DNA of 64,000 nt, from contig CAJNCY010000003.1 in assembly GCA_905221375.1 (NCBI GenBank), positions 179,882 to 243,881 of the forward strand, read 5' to 3'. The translations under genes were made by a program, and so were the position numbers. Source of the stretch: a bacterium. Lineage in GTDB: Bacteria; Bacillota; Bacilli; Lactobacillales; Streptococcaceae. Positions 53,462 through 63,923 of this stretch are shown here, in pieces. Under the pieces are notes generated by a model, which saw only the letters and a list, made by a program, of their open reading frames with translations, was not told where the DNA came from and did no database searches. Within the stretch, counting starts at the first letter, position 1, and every line of letters starts with the position of its first letter.

Positions 53462-54541
53462 TTAGTTTGATTGTTTAAAAGCTTCCATCATCTCGATAAA
53501 CTCGTCGAATAGGTAGCTTGCGTCGTGTGGACCAGGGGCTGCATCTGGGTGGTATTGGACAGAGAAAGCCGGTTGGTATCTGTGTCGCACACCTTCAACT
53601 GACTTGTCATTGATTTCTTCGTGGGTAATGATCAAGTGCTCTGGCAAATCCTCACGGCTAACTGCATAACCATGGTTTTGACTTGTAAAATCCACACGTC
53701 CTGTAGCAATTTCGCGTACCGCATGGTTAAAGCCACGGTGACCAAACTTCATCTTGTAAGTCTTAGCTCCGTTTGCCATAGCAAAGAGTTGGTGTCCCAT
53801 ACAAATACCAAAGATTGGAATTTTTCCTTGCACACCGCGAATCATATCCAGTGCCTGTGGAACGTCTTCTGGGTTACCTGGACCATTTGACAACATAACT
53901 CCGTCCGGATTGAGATGGAGAATTTCTTCTGCCGTTGTCGAATAAGGAACAACTGTCACGTTACAATTTCGCTTAGAAAGCTCACGTAGAATTGAGTGCT
54001 TGAGACCAAAATCCACTAGCACCACGCTCAAACCAACTCCTGGAGCTGGATAGGATGTTTTAGTAGAAACCTGCTTGATATTGTCTGTCGGCAAGACTGT
54101 TGCTTGAAGCTGGTCCGTCACATGATCCATGCTGTCCCCAACATGGGTCAAGGTTGCTCGCATGGTACCATGCTTACGAATAATCTTGGTAAGAGCACGT
54201 GTATCAATTCCTGAAATACCCGGAATTTTCTTGGCTTTCAAAAATTCATCCAGCGTCATTTGGTTACGCCAGTTGCTTGCTCTACGCGCTTCTTCAAAAA
54301 CAACGACTCCCTTACAAGTTGGAATAATGGATTCGTAGTCATCACGGTTAATACCATAATTTCCCACCAAAGGATAGGTAAAGGTCAAGATTTGTCCATT
54401 ATAAGACTGGTCTGTAATGGATTCTTGGTAGCCTGTCATCCCTGTATTAAAGACGATTTCGCCTGTTACATCAATATCTGCTCCGAAGGCCTTGCCTTCA
54501 AAAACTGTGCCATCTTCTAATACTAGAAGTCTTTTTGTCAT
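53462..54541 (-). CDS. carA: Carbamoyl-phosphate synthase small subunit
   Basis: The 359-residue glutaminase has the N-terminal CPSase domain ([17 protein letters not shown]) and a class I amidotransferase: catalytic cysteine in [12 protein letters not shown], and [11 protein letters not shown] near the end. It feeds ammonia to CarB. Confidence 0.98.
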   Translation of the reverse strand: MTKRLLVLEDGTVFEGKAFGADIDVTGEIVFNTGMTGYQESITDQSYNGQILTFTYPLVGNYGINRDDYESIIPTCKGVVVFEEARRASNWRNQMTLDEFLKAKKIPGISGIDTRALTKIIRKHGTMRATLTHVGDSMDHVTDQLQATVLPTDNIKQVSTKTSYPAPGVGLSVVLVDFGLKHSILRELSKRNCNVTVVPYSTTAEEILHLNPDGVMLSNGPGNPEDVPQALDMIRGVQGKIPIFGICMGHQLFAMANGAKTYKMKFGHRGFNHAVREIATGRVDFTSQNHGYAVSREDLPEHLIITHEEINDKSVEGVRHRYQPAFSVQYHPDAAPGPHDASYLFDEFIEMMEAFKQSN

Positions 54542-54590
54542 ATTTTCACCTCTCGTGGACGCTCACTGGCGTCTTTTAACGTCTTGTGTT

Positions 54591-55514
54591 TTAGTTGGCG
54601 TTTCTACTCGCCAGTACGGATTCTAAGATTGCCATGCGAACAAAGACACCATTGGTCATTTGTTGGACAATCCGTGATTTTGGTGCTTCAACCAAGTGAT
54701 CTGCGATTTCTACATCACGATTGACTGGAGCTGGGTGCATGAGGATTGCTGTTTCTTTCAAGCGTTCGTAACGTTCTTGTGTTAAGCCATGTTGCGCATG
54801 GTAGTCTTCTTTTGAAAAGACTGCTCCACTATCATGACGTTCATGTTGCACACGGAGAAACATCATGACATCCACCTGATCAATGATTTCATCAATAGTT
54901 ACAAACTTTCCATAATCTGCAAATTCTTGACTTCTCCATTCCTCAGGTCCTGCAAAGAACAGTTCAGCTCCCAAGCGTTTCAAAATCTGCATATTGGATT
55001 TGGCAACACGTGAGTGATCCAAGTCACCTGCAATAGCAACCTTGAGACCCTCAAAGTGACCAAATTCCTCGTAAATGGTCATCAAATCAAGCAAGCTCTG
55101 GCTAGGGTGTTGGCCCGAACCATCTCCACCATTGATGATGGAAGTCGTAATCGTTGGACTTGCAATTAACTCTCTGTAGTAGTCAACCTCTGGGTGGCGA
55201 ATCACACAGACATCCACTCCTAGAGCAGATAGGGTTAAAATGGTATCATAAAGTGTCTCACCTTTATTAACCGAACTAGTCTTCACATCAAAGTCCAGTC
55301 GCTCCAGCCCCAGTTTAATCTCTGCCACTTCAAAGGACTTATGCGTCCGTGTAGAATCTTCAAAGAAAAGATTGGAAACAATCGGGTGGTCTTCATAAGG
55401 AAGCTGGGCTCCGTTTTTAAACTCAATCCCTCGCTTGATCAATTTCATCACTTCATCAACAGTGAGGTCTTCCATGGACACCACATGGTTCAATGCTTGT
55501 TGATTTTCTGACAT
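54591..55514 (-). CDS. pyrB: Aspartate carbamoyltransferase catalytic subunit
   Basis: The 307-residue enzyme has the carbamoyl phosphate motif [20 protein letters not shown] and the aspartate region [11 protein letters not shown], with [14 protein letters not shown]. Length and order after pyrR are standard. The gap to carA holds a GACGC-GCGTC hairpin (54558-54573). Confidence 0.98.
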   Translation of the reverse strand: MSENQQALNHVVSMEDLTVDEVMKLIKRGIEFKNGAQLPYEDHPIVSNLFFEDSTRTHKSFEVAEIKLGLERLDFDVKTSSVNKGETLYDTILTLSALGVDVCVIRHPEVDYYRELIASPTITTSIINGGDGSGQHPSQSLLDLMTIYEEFGHFEGLKVAIAGDLDHSRVAKSNMQILKRLGAELFFAGPEEWRSQEFADYGKFVTIDEIIDQVDVMMFLRVQHERHDSGAVFSKEDYHAQHGLTQERYERLKETAILMHPAPVNRDVEIADHLVEAPKSRIVQQMTNGVFVRMAILESVLASRNAN

Positions 55515-55532
55515 GGCTACTCCTTTAGCTTT

Positions 55533-56205
<673 letters not shown>

Positions 56206-56212
56206 ATCAATT

Positions 56213-56241
56213 ACTATAGCACAAAGCATGCTTAAAATCAA
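56213..56241 (-). promoter_or_regulatory. pyr operon promoter
   Basis: TTGATT (56241-56236), 17 bases, TATAGT (56218-56213) with an extended TGC. Confidence 0.75.
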
Positions 56242-56264
56242 GCAAAAACTTTTGAAACCCCATC

Positions 56265-56894
56265 TTATAAATTGCTAAAATCATACAACTGTGGGTACTG
56301 GTCACACTCTGGATTTTTAGGATGACAAATGGCTCTTCCAAAATAAATCATAGCCTGATGGGCTGCTAACCACTGCTCAGGTGGTAAGATATCCATGACC
56401 CGCTTTTCCACCTCAAGTGGTGTCGCTGACTTTTTAACGATATCGTGGTGCTTACAAATACGCTCCACATGAGTATCCACTGCAAAAGCTGGAATCCCAA
56501 ATCCCACACTCATGACAACATTGGCCGTCTTGCGACCAACACCTGCTAAACTTTCTAATTCTTCACGTGTCTGAGGGACTTGACCATCAAAATCATCTAG
56601 TAACTGTTGGGCACATTTTTTAAGGAATTTAGCCTTATTTCGATACAGTCCCAAACGAGAAATGTGTGAGGCAATCTCACTCTCTGTCGCTACAGACATG
56701 GCTTGTGGAGTTGGAAAGGCAGCAAAGAGACCCGGTGTGGCCTTATTTACCGCTGCATCCGTTGTCTGGGCTGACAACATGACCGCAACCAAGAGTTCAA
56801 AATGATTGGTGAAATCAAGACTGGGCTTAGCATCTGGAAAAAGAGCAATGATTTCTTCTAGCACCTTTCGTGCTCGTTTTTTTGACAAGATCAT
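56265..56894 (-). CDS. nth: Endonuclease III with an incomplete iron-sulfur site
   Basis: The 209-residue enzyme has the helix-hairpin-helix LESLAGVGRKTANVVMSVGF with catalytic lysine and FAVDTHVERICKH with catalytic aspartate. The C-terminal end reads AICHPKNPECDQYPQLYDF: the first two cluster cysteines are kept (C-X6-C) but the third and fourth are tyrosine and aspartate. A [4Fe-4S] cluster is therefore unlikely. It starts right at the DUF177 stop (1-base overlap). Confidence 0.95.
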   Translation of the reverse strand: MILSKKRARKVLEEIIALFPDAKPSLDFTNHFELLVAVMLSAQTTDAAVNKATPGLFAAFPTPQAMSVATESEIASHISRLGLYRNKAKFLKKCAQQLLDDFDGQVPQTREELESLAGVGRKTANVVMSVGFGIPAFAVDTHVERICKHHDIVKKSATPLEVEKRVMDILPPEQWLAAHQAMIYFGRAICHPKNPECDQYPQLYDFSNL

Positions 56895-57436
56895 TATTCG
56901 TCTCCGTCAAATAGTCCTTGTAAGCCAGCAAAAGGACTGTTTTCTTCTTTCTTGACTGCTTGTTGATCTTGGTATTCTTCCTCTGTCATGATTTGCCAGT
57001 CATTTCCTGACACAAATCCTTGACCAGCCTCTTCTTCAGCCGTCAAGACCTTGATAGGGATATTGAGCAGGATATTGTCTGATACGCTCTCAGCAAGGTC
57101 TAGTTCTCCATTTTCGATAGGCAAGACCAAATCATCATCTAAAACTTCTTGATCTAGCTGATTAGTTGCCCCTTCCATGAAAACTTCCGTTACTGGATAG
57201 GATTCAACTAACTCAACTGGCTCCATACTGCGACTTGAAGCAAGAATAATGTTATAAGACAACTGATAATCTAGGAAATACATACGGTCTTCGTACTGTA
57301 CTTTCCCAACAGCAAGGATATCTTTTACATCTAAAATTTCTTGATTGCGTGCACGCAGGTCTGCGGCTAGGTCTAAGGTTTGTTCAAAATGCAAGCCTTC
57401 AGACTGCTTACGAATTTCTTGAATATTTAATTTCAT
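56894..57436 (-). CDS. DUF177 / YceD-family protein
   Basis: The 180-residue acidic protein has the YceD pattern: LDLAADLRARNQEILDVKDI, VGKVQYEDRMYFLDYQLSY and an acidic end SPFAGLQGLFDGDE. YceD-like proteins are usually found next to rpmF; here it precedes nth, as in streptococci. Confidence 0.92.
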   Translation of the reverse strand: MKLNIQEIRKQSEGLHFEQTLDLAADLRARNQEILDVKDILAVGKVQYEDRMYFLDYQLSYNIILASSRSMEPVELVESYPVTEVFMEGATNQLDQEVLDDDLVLPIENGELDLAESVSDNILLNIPIKVLTAEEEAGQGFVSGNDWQIMTEEEYQDQQAVKKEENSPFAGLQGLFDGDE

Positions 57437-57603
57437 ACTTCCTCCATAAAGATTTACTCTCTTGATTATACCATGAAAAGGCTACAAATCATCCCACCAA
57501 ACTTTGTAATTAACATTCAAGTTTTTAATATATTTAATATGGCATCTTTGTTTTTTAGTGCTATCTATAGGCAAGAATACATCAGAGCAAGGAGGATGCT
57601 AAC

Positions 57604-57933
57604 ATGGAAGACAAAGAACTCATTACTAATGCAACCCAACTCCTATCCGAGTTAAATAAAAGTTTCCAAAGCTGCAAACAGGGTACGGCAGATGATATTC
57701 GACTACAAGAGCTGCTAAATACTACTCTGCAAGAGCTCAAAAAAGCGGAAAAGTTGAACAACAGTATCTTAATCGACCTTGAGAAATTTTACCAACTCAC
57801 CAGTCTTCTGATTGGATTAGGTAGCCTAAAACTAAACGATCAAGCACGTACCGCTTGGCGCAACTATGACAAGTTCCATTACGATCATATCAAACACGTA
57901 CTAACTCTCTATGGACCTGTTTTTGGATTTTAG
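57604..57933 (+). CDS. Small helical protein, possibly immunity-like
   Basis: ATG follows AAGGAGG at eight bases. The 109-residue protein is all-helical (MEDKELITNATQLLSELNKS, QLTSLLIGLGSLKLND) and resembles in shape the four-helix enterocin A-type bacteriocin immunity proteins, but this is not certain. No bacteriocin gene is near. Confidence 0.6.
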   Translation: MEDKELITNATQLLSELNKSFQSCKQGTADDIRLQELLNTTLQELKKAEKLNNSILIDLEKFYQLTSLLIGLGSLKLNDQARTAWRNYDKFHYDHIKHVLTLYGPVFGF

Positions 57934-57957
57934 AGCTTGGAATTTCCAGCTTTCTGT

Positions 57958-58070
57958 TGACAAAATTTCCTGAAAGGTATAGGATAGAGGTATCAATACT
58001 CGGAGGTAAGGGAGACATGAACAACTAAGTCTATCAAATAAAGAAACTTTATTTAGTAGATCTTGTTTTT
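57958..58070 (+). promoter_or_regulatory. Leader with promoter, three-codon ORF and terminator, upstream of ABC-F gene
   Basis: TTGACA (57958-57963), 17 bases and TAGGAT (57981-57986) form a promoter. GGAGGT at 58003 precedes ATG AAC AAC TAA at 58018-58029. One base later starts a 14-pair stem (58031-58044 with 58048-58061, loop AAA, one mismatch and one G-T) followed by a T-rich run. A ribosome held on the mini-ORF would block the stem. Similar uORF attenuators are known for ABC-F genes such as lmo0919 and vmlR. Confidence 0.65.
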
Positions 58071-58113
58071 GTCTCTTTTTGTATGCTCTTTTATGCTCTT
58101 TTTCTAGCATTTT

Positions 58114-58265
58114 ATACTCAATGAAAATCAAAAAGCAAACTAGGAAGCTAGCCGTAAGTTGCTCAAAGCACTGCTTTGAGCTTGTAGATAAGACTGACGA
58201 AGTCAGTTACATATATCTACGGTAAGGCGACGCTGACGTGGTTTGAAGAGATTTTCGAAGAGTAT
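58114..58265. repeat. BOX element 2
   Basis: About 152 bases, similar to BOX 1 and in the same orientation: ATACTCAATGAAAATCAA at the left, boxB-like stem GCTCAAAGCACTGCTTTGAG, boxA part with GACGCTGACGTGGTTTGAAG and TTCGAAGAGTAT at the right. It lies between the attenuator and the ABC-F gene. Confidence 0.92.
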
Positions 58266-58294
58266 TAAATAGAGTTTTTTTGACATAAACTTTG

Positions 58295-58321
58295 GCTCTA
58301 CTAGGTAAAGTAGAGCTTTTT
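58295..58321 (+). terminator. Second hairpin before the ABC-F gene
   Basis: GCTCTACT and AGTAGAGC form an eight-pair stem with a six-base loop and five T, 37 bases before the ABC-F start. It could be a second attenuator or terminate upstream transcription. Confidence 0.7.
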
Positions 58322-58357
58322 GTTATGCACTATTGACATTCTAGAAAGGGCAACAAT

Positions 58358-59875
58358 ATGATAAACATCAATCATCTAACCATCACACAAAACAAAGATT
58401 TACGGGACCTTGTATCAGACTTAAACATGATTATCCAAGACGGGGAAAAGGTAGCTATTATTGGTGAAGAAGGAAATGGCAAATCAACCTTGCTTAAAAC
58501 TTTAATGGAGGAAGATTTACCTGATTTCACTATCAAGGGAGACATCCAGTCTGACTATCAGTCACTGGCCTACATTCCTCAAAAACTCCCAGAGTACCTG
58601 AAAAATAGAACCCTACACGACTACTTCTTCTTAGATCCTGCCGATTTAGATTACAGTGTCCTCTATCGTTTGGCTGAGGAATTGCATTTTGATAGCAATC
58701 GATTTGCTAGCGACCAAAAGATTGGCAGTCTATCAGGGGGCGAAGCTTTGAAAATTCAGCTCATCCATGAGTTAGCCAACCCCTTTGAAATCCTATTTTT
58801 AGATGAACCTTCAAATGACCTGGACCTTGAAACAGTTGATTGGCTAAAAGGTCAGATTCGCAAGATTCGGCAAACTGTTATTTTCATTTCCCATGATGAA
58901 GACTTTCTTTCTCAAACGGCAGACACTATTGTCCACTTGCGACTGGTCAAGCACCGTAAAGAAGCAGAAACGTTAGTAGAGCATTTAGACTATGATCGCT
59001 ATAGCGAGCAGAGAAAGGCTAATTTTGCCAGACAAAGTCAGCAAGCTGCTAACGACCAAAGAACCTATGACAAAACCATGGAAAAACATCGTCGAGTCAA
59101 GCAAAATGTAGAAAATGCACTTCGAGCTACCAAAGACAGTACTGCCGGTCGTCTATTGGCTAAAAAGATGAGAACCGTCCTCTCACAAGAAAAACGCTAC
59201 GAAAGGGCAGCTCAGTCCATGACTCAAAAGCCACTTGAAGAGGAACAAATTCAACTTTTCTTTTCAGAGATCCGACCATTACCGGCTTCTAAAGTCTTAA
59301 TCCAACTGGAAAAGGAAAATTTGTCCATTGGCGACCGAGTTTTGGCTCAAGGACTTCAACTAACTGTCCGTGGTCAAGAAAAAATTGGTATCATCGGCCC
59401 AAATGGTGTTGGGAAATCAACTCTGTTAGCCAAGTTGCAACAACTACTAAGCGCCAAAAGAGAGGTTTCTCTTGGTTTCATGCCACAAGATTACCACAAA
59501 AAACTGCAATTAAGTCTATCTCCAGTAGACTATCTCAGCCAAACTGGACAAAAAGAAGAACTACAGAAAATCCAATCCCACCTAGCCAGTCTCAATTTCA
59601 GTTATCCAGAAATGCGTCATCAAATCCGCTCCTTATCCGGCGGGCAACAGGGTAAACTCCTGCTTTTGGATTTAGTCCTGCGCAAACCAAACTTTCTCCT
59701 TCTGGATGAACCCACACGAAACTTTTCTCCAACTTCTCAACCCGAAATCAGAAAACTCTTTGCCACTTATCCAGGCGGTCTCATCACTGTTTCGCATGAC
59801 AGACGTTTCTTAAAAGAGGTCTGTTCAATCATCTATCGCTTGACAGAACATGGTTTGGAGGTAGTTAATTTATAA
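58358..59875 (+). CDS. ABC-F family ATPase, antibiotic-resistance or ribosome-associated type
   Basis: The 505-residue protein has two ABC domains: Walker A IGEEGNGKSTLLK and signature LSGGEALKIQLIHE with FLDEPSNDLD in the first, IGPNGVGKSTLLAKL, LSGGQQGKLLLLDL and LLLDEPTRNFSPTSQPEIR in the second, joined by a charged linker (about residues 205-310). There are no membrane helices. The TRNFSP end of Walker B is like the Lsa/Vga/OptrA type of ABC-F ribosome protection proteins. ATG follows GAAAGGG. The antibiotic range cannot be read. Confidence 0.92.
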   Translation: MININHLTITQNKDLRDLVSDLNMIIQDGEKVAIIGEEGNGKSTLLKTLMEEDLPDFTIKGDIQSDYQSLAYIPQKLPEYLKNRTLHDYFFLDPADLDYSVLYRLAEELHFDSNRFASDQKIGSLSGGEALKIQLIHELANPFEILFLDEPSNDLDLETVDWLKGQIRKIRQTVIFISHDEDFLSQTADTIVHLRLVKHRKEAETLVEHLDYDRYSEQRKANFARQSQQAANDQRTYDKTMEKHRRVKQNVENALRATKDSTAGRLLAKKMRTVLSQEKRYERAAQSMTQKPLEEEQIQLFFSEIRPLPASKVLIQLEKENLSIGDRVLAQGLQLTVRGQEKIGIIGPNGVGKSTLLAKLQQLLSAKREVSLGFMPQDYHKKLQLSLSPVDYLSQTGQKEELQKIQSHLASLNFSYPEMRHQIRSLSGGQQGKLLLLDLVLRKPNFLLLDEPTRNFSPTSQPEIRKLFATYPGGLITVSHDRRFLKEVCSIIYRLTEHGLEVVNL

Positions 59876-60032
59876 GATTCATACTCATGAGGATAATTCT
59901 TTGCTTTGGAGCGCTATTTAAACATTATAATCAATGAATAAATCTTATATCCACATTCAAGTCAATAATTTCTTTCAAGATCATTTGTAATCAACTCTAA
60001 ATAAACGGATAAAAACTACTTCTAACTATCAA

Positions 60033-60068
60033 AAAACGAGCACCTCCTCAGTTGGAAATGCTCGTTTT
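60033..60068. terminator. Bidirectional terminator between ABC-F and pht
   Basis: AAAACGAGCA and TGCTCGTTTT form a ten-pair stem; T-runs on both strands. The rest of the 59,876-60,156 gap holds no gene. Confidence 0.85.
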
Positions 60069-60156
60069 CTTATCTTGCCATGATTTATAATTACAATGAG
60101 AAATAGGAAACAGCCTTGAATGGGAAAATCTCCTAGATCTACGACTACAAACTTTT

Positions 60157-63100
60157 TTATTCTACTGGTTTTTCTTGATTTCCAGTACTTGTTGGAGATT
60201 CTGTTGTTTCCTTTTCTGGAACTGATTCAGCAGGTTTAGAATCTGTTGTATTGCTTGGTTTGTTTTCGTCGCTTGCAGTTTCACTGTTAGATTCTGCAGT
60301 TGCTGATGTTTCAGTTTCGGGACTTGTCTTATCACCATTTGCTTCAGCATTTGTCGCTGGAGTTGCTTCTTCACTCGCGCTTGATTTTGACTTGATTTCT
60401 TGATTCAAGATCAGAATAGCTTTTGTCAATTCAAGTAAAGCAGCTTTATCTTTACTCTTAGCAGAAAGTTGATCTAGTAGAGCATCCACCTTATCAAAGT
60501 CCTCATCAGAACCCTTATTGTTTTCTAAGTAAGCGTGAAGTGACATGAGTATATCGTAAAGTTTTTGATAGAGTACAAGTGTCTGAGGATCTTGCTCAGA
60601 ATTTTCCTTCTCTTGTTGAAGAGCGCTGGCGATGCGAGTCAAGACATCTTTCACCTGACTGTTTACTTCATCCAAGTCTGCATCAGCCTTGTTTGTAGCA
60701 GCTTTGAGATTTTCTACTTCTTCTGCCAAGGATTGTCTGATGCCTTCTTCTTGGATTTGCTCTAAGAGTTGAGTTGCCTTACTCAAAAGACTTTCTACTT
60801 GTTCCTTGCTGACATGATTGACATGTTCTTCAGGCATAAAGTCTCCATACAATTCTTTCAAGAAGCCATAAATAGCTGTCTTGGCACTTTGATTATCTAC
60901 TTTTTCAGTATCTAGAACTGTCTGACTTGATTTCGCAGTAGTTGGCTGAGCTTTCAAAGCTTCTTCCACTTCTTGTTTTGCCTGATAGATGCTTGGGAAT
61001 AATTTGTTCAATTCTGCTGCCTTAAGGAAGGATTGAGATTGATACAAGGTCCAAGTCAACTGAGCTACTTTGTTTCGCAGTTCATCACTCAAACGACCGT
61101 CATTTACGTGTTCGTAGAAATACTTGATATATTCCACTGTTGTAACACCTGTTCGATCATTAAAGTCTTGCAAGGCTTGAAGTTGTGATTCAACTGCTGA
61201 TAAACTAGCTTCATCTTTAGCCAACTTAGCTTCTTGGAGGCGAACGAGAAGGTCTTTCTTAGGAAGGCCATAAGAGTCAGTATCTAGTGTATTGATTTTA
61301 TCAATTAAGGCCTGATATTTCTTATCTAGAGCGCTTGTTTTAACAGGCTTAACACTTTCATCAATATGGATATATTGCTTATCAAAGAGATCCAGTGTTG
61401 CAAGATAACCTGCTGTAGAGTTAGTTGCCAATTTCTTCATGTTTTCAGTAAACTGACCTAAAGCTAACTCAATCTGTCTTTGTTCGATAGGCTTATCTTT
61501 ATAGATGTTTCTGCTATCAGCTAGAAGCTGATCTACTTTTGCCAAGACCGCCTTCTCGTCAAAGGCTCCAGGTTGATAGTTGGATTGCAGGGCTGGAATT
61601 TTATTTTTCAAAGCTACTTCATAGCCCTTCGTTTGAACCTTGATGTAGTGATTGTGGTCGCCATGAGGAATCACAAAACTACCATTTTCTACCTGTAAGC
61701 TATAAGGAGACACCCCGTCTCGCAAAGCAGTGGTATAGAGTTCATTTAGGAAATCAAGTTCTGGATTTCCAGTTTGGAGTGGAAGTCGAACGTGTTCCTT
61801 ACGAACAGCATAGGGATGGATATGAGTTGGATCGTAGGCTTGGTCTGGATTTCCAAAAACAAAGAATCCGTTTGAAATTCTAATAGCTTCAAGTGGAACA
61901 CCATAGGTCTTAGAAATGTAAGCTATTTTTTCTTCATCACTAGCATCTCTTGAGAAAGACTCTACCGTTTTAGCAAGAGGTTTTACAGGCTCTGCATCGT
62001 GATGTGTTTTCAGATGATCCTGTGCTGCCTTAATTTGCTCTGCTTTCAAATCCTTCTTGAAGAAGTAATGATTGTGGTCTCCGTGACTCATGACAAAGCC
62101 TTGTTCATCCTCACTGATGACACGATTGGCATCAAAACCGTGATCATGGTCTTCATCATGATGGTGTCCATGATGATCTTCATCGTGATCGTCATCATGA
62201 ACTGGATTTGGTGTTGCTGTATTTGCCCCTTTCAAGTGGTCTTGCGCTGCCTTGATTTGATCAGCAGTCAAGTCCTTCTTGAAGAAGTAATGATTGTGGT
62301 CGCCGTGACTCATGATAAATCCTGCTTCATCTTCCGCAATAATACGATTGGCATCAAAGCCGTGTCCACCTTCTTCATGTTCCTCATGTGAAATTCCTGG
62401 ATTGATTGGAAGAGATGGAGAAGGTGTTGCTAGACCATTGTTTGGAATAGTCGGTTGTCCAATTTGATTTGATTTTGGAATGTAATGGAAATGATCACCA
62501 TGTCTGACAATATAAGCTGTAGCTGTTTCTTCGACAATATCTTTAGGATTAAAGATATAACCATCAGATGTTGAAGAAATTTCCTTATTTAACGTTGAAG
62601 AAGCATTATTCAATATAGATGGATTACTTGGAAAACTTCCTAGACTAGACGCTACTTCATTAGGTTTTTCATTTGTAGAAATCGTAGAACCAGTACCACC
62701 GATAGGCACCATTCTAGCAATCTTTTCTTCTAAAGGAGAGAGCTTGCTGTAAGGAATAAAATGATAATGGTCGCCATGCGGAATCGCAACTCCATTTGGT
62801 GTACGACTGATAATCTTAGCAGGGTCAAAAACCAGACCGTCTGATTCACTGTAACGTTGGTCACTAGGTGAATCATAGAGTTCTTTCAAAAGACTTTGGA
62901 GATTGTCAGCTTTATTTGCTGGCTTGCTAGTTGATTCTTTCTCTATAGCTTGATTAGTATTGTCACTAGCTGTTGAAGAATAGCTTAACTGACTCGGTTG
63001 CGTATTTTTACCAGCCAGATGAGCTTTTGCTGCTGCTAACTCACTAGAAGACAAATCACTTTTTGGAATATAGTGGTAGTGACCTCCGTGAGGAACGATA

Positions 63101-63702
63101 TAAGCATCACCCGTATCTTCGATAATATCAGCTGGATTAAAGACATAACCATCATCTGTCGTATAGCGCCCCTGAGATCTTGCTACAGCAACATCAGCGC
63201 TGACCTTCTCATTATCTTTGACATGTTCTTGTTTTTGACGATTGATTTCATCTTTGGTTCTAACATTATCAGCATGAGCTGCATCTTTCAGGTAGACATA
63301 ATATTTTCCATCGATCTTAATGATATAACCACCTTTGATCTCATTGACAATATCTCCATCCTTAAGTTGGTAGTTTGGATCCTTCATCAAAAGTTCTTCA
63401 CTAAAGAGGGCATCATAAGGAACTTTCCCATTATAGTAATGATAGTGGTCACCGTGTGACGTCACATAGCCTTGATCTGTAATCTTAATAACAATTTGCT
63501 CGGCCTGAATTCCTTCTTTTTGGCTAACCTGGTCTGGTGTCAGGTTTTCACTTTTCTGACTTGACTGGCTGCCATCCACATAAGAAACACGATTATTGTC
63601 CTTATTTTCCTGCGAGCGATGCTGATTTAGTGCGTAGGCGCAAAGACTCAAGGATACGATAACAGCTGATCCGGCTGCTATATACTTTTTACTGAATTTC
63701 AT
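60157..63702 (-). CDS. Histidine triad surface protein (Pht family)
   Basis: The 1181-residue secreted protein starts with a signal helix (KYIAAGSAVIVSLSLCAYAL). It has seven HxxHxH triads: SHGDHYHYY, PHGGHYHYI, PHGDHYHFI, RHGDHFHYI, two SHGDHNHYFFKKDL and PHGDHNHYIKV, with a histidine and aspartate-rich linker between the fifth and sixth. The C-terminal half is helical and ends in a serine, glutamate and threonine-rich region. The first part is like PhtE while the rest differs from it. It binds zinc on the surface. The gene symbol is not certain. Confidence 0.93.
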   Translation of the reverse strand: MKFSKKYIAAGSAVIVSLSLCAYALNQHRSQENKDNNRVSYVDGSQSSQKSENLTPDQVSQKEGIQAEQIVIKITDQGYVTSHGDHYHYYNGKVPYDALFSEELLMKDPNYQLKDGDIVNEIKGGYIIKIDGKYYVYLKDAAHADNVRTKDEINRQKQEHVKDNEKVSADVAVARSQGRYTTDDGYVFNPADIIEDTGDAYIVPHGGHYHYIPKSDLSSSELAAAKAHLAGKNTQPSQLSYSSTASDNTNQAIEKESTSKPANKADNLQSLLKELYDSPSDQRYSESDGLVFDPAKIISRTPNGVAIPHGDHYHFIPYSKLSPLEEKIARMVPIGGTGSTISTNEKPNEVASSLGSFPSNPSILNNASSTLNKEISSTSDGYIFNPKDIVEETATAYIVRHGDHFHYIPKSNQIGQPTIPNNGLATPSPSLPINPGISHEEHEEGGHGFDANRIIAEDEAGFIMSHGDHNHYFFKKDLTADQIKAAQDHLKGANTATPNPVHDDDHDEDHHGHHHDEDHDHGFDANRVISEDEQGFVMSHGDHNHYFFKKDLKAEQIKAAQDHLKTHHDAEPVKPLAKTVESFSRDASDEEKIAYISKTYGVPLEAIRISNGFFVFGNPDQAYDPTHIHPYAVRKEHVRLPLQTGNPELDFLNELYTTALRDGVSPYSLQVENGSFVIPHGDHNHYIKVQTKGYEVALKNKIPALQSNYQPGAFDEKAVLAKVDQLLADSRNIYKDKPIEQRQIELALGQFTENMKKLATNSTAGYLATLDLFDKQYIHIDESVKPVKTSALDKKYQALIDKINTLDTDSYGLPKKDLLVRLQEAKLAKDEASLSAVESQLQALQDFNDRTGVTTVEYIKYFYEHVNDGRLSDELRNKVAQLTWTLYQSQSFLKAAELNKLFPSIYQAKQEVEEALKAQPTTAKSSQTVLDTEKVDNQSAKTAIYGFLKELYGDFMPEEHVNHVSKEQVESLLSKATQLLEQIQEEGIRQSLAEEVENLKAATNKADADLDEVNSQVKDVLTRIASALQQEKENSEQDPQTLVLYQKLYDILMSLHAYLENNKGSDEDFDKVDALLDQLSAKSKDKAALLELTKAILILNQEIKSKSSASEEATPATNAEANGDKTSPETETSATAESNSETASDENKPSNTTDSKPAESVPEKETTESPTSTGNQEKPVE

Positions 63703-63780
63703 AAATCCCTCATTTCAATAAATGATGAAGTTTTTTCTTAACTTCCTTTACTTGATTAAATAGTTTTCTAAATTGGTTAT

Positions 63781-63834
63781 TTAACCAATTAATTAACCAG
63801 TAAATAGTTTACATTTTTTAAGTTTATCTGTCAA
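63781..63834 (-). promoter_or_regulatory. pht promoter with two AdcR zinc boxes
   Basis: TTGACA (63834-63829), 17 bases, TAAACT (63811-63806). Just downstream two AdcR-like 12-mers lie back to back: TTTACTGGTTAA (63804-63793) and TTAATTGGTTAA (63792-63781), each one base off the TTAACYRGTTAA consensus. Zinc-loaded AdcR would block the start region. Confidence 0.8.
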
Positions 63835-63923
63835 GATTTTTATGTTATTTTAATCATAATAACCCCTAAAACGGGTGGTTTGCCTGTCTCACACCTGACT
63901 TAGCGAAACGGACTGAAAGTCAC

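Noticed and set aside
62123..62200. Short repeats in the Pht gene as a CRISPR-like array
   Set aside because: They are in-frame His/Asp codons of a protein linker without regular spacers. No CRISPR array or cas gene is seen in the window.
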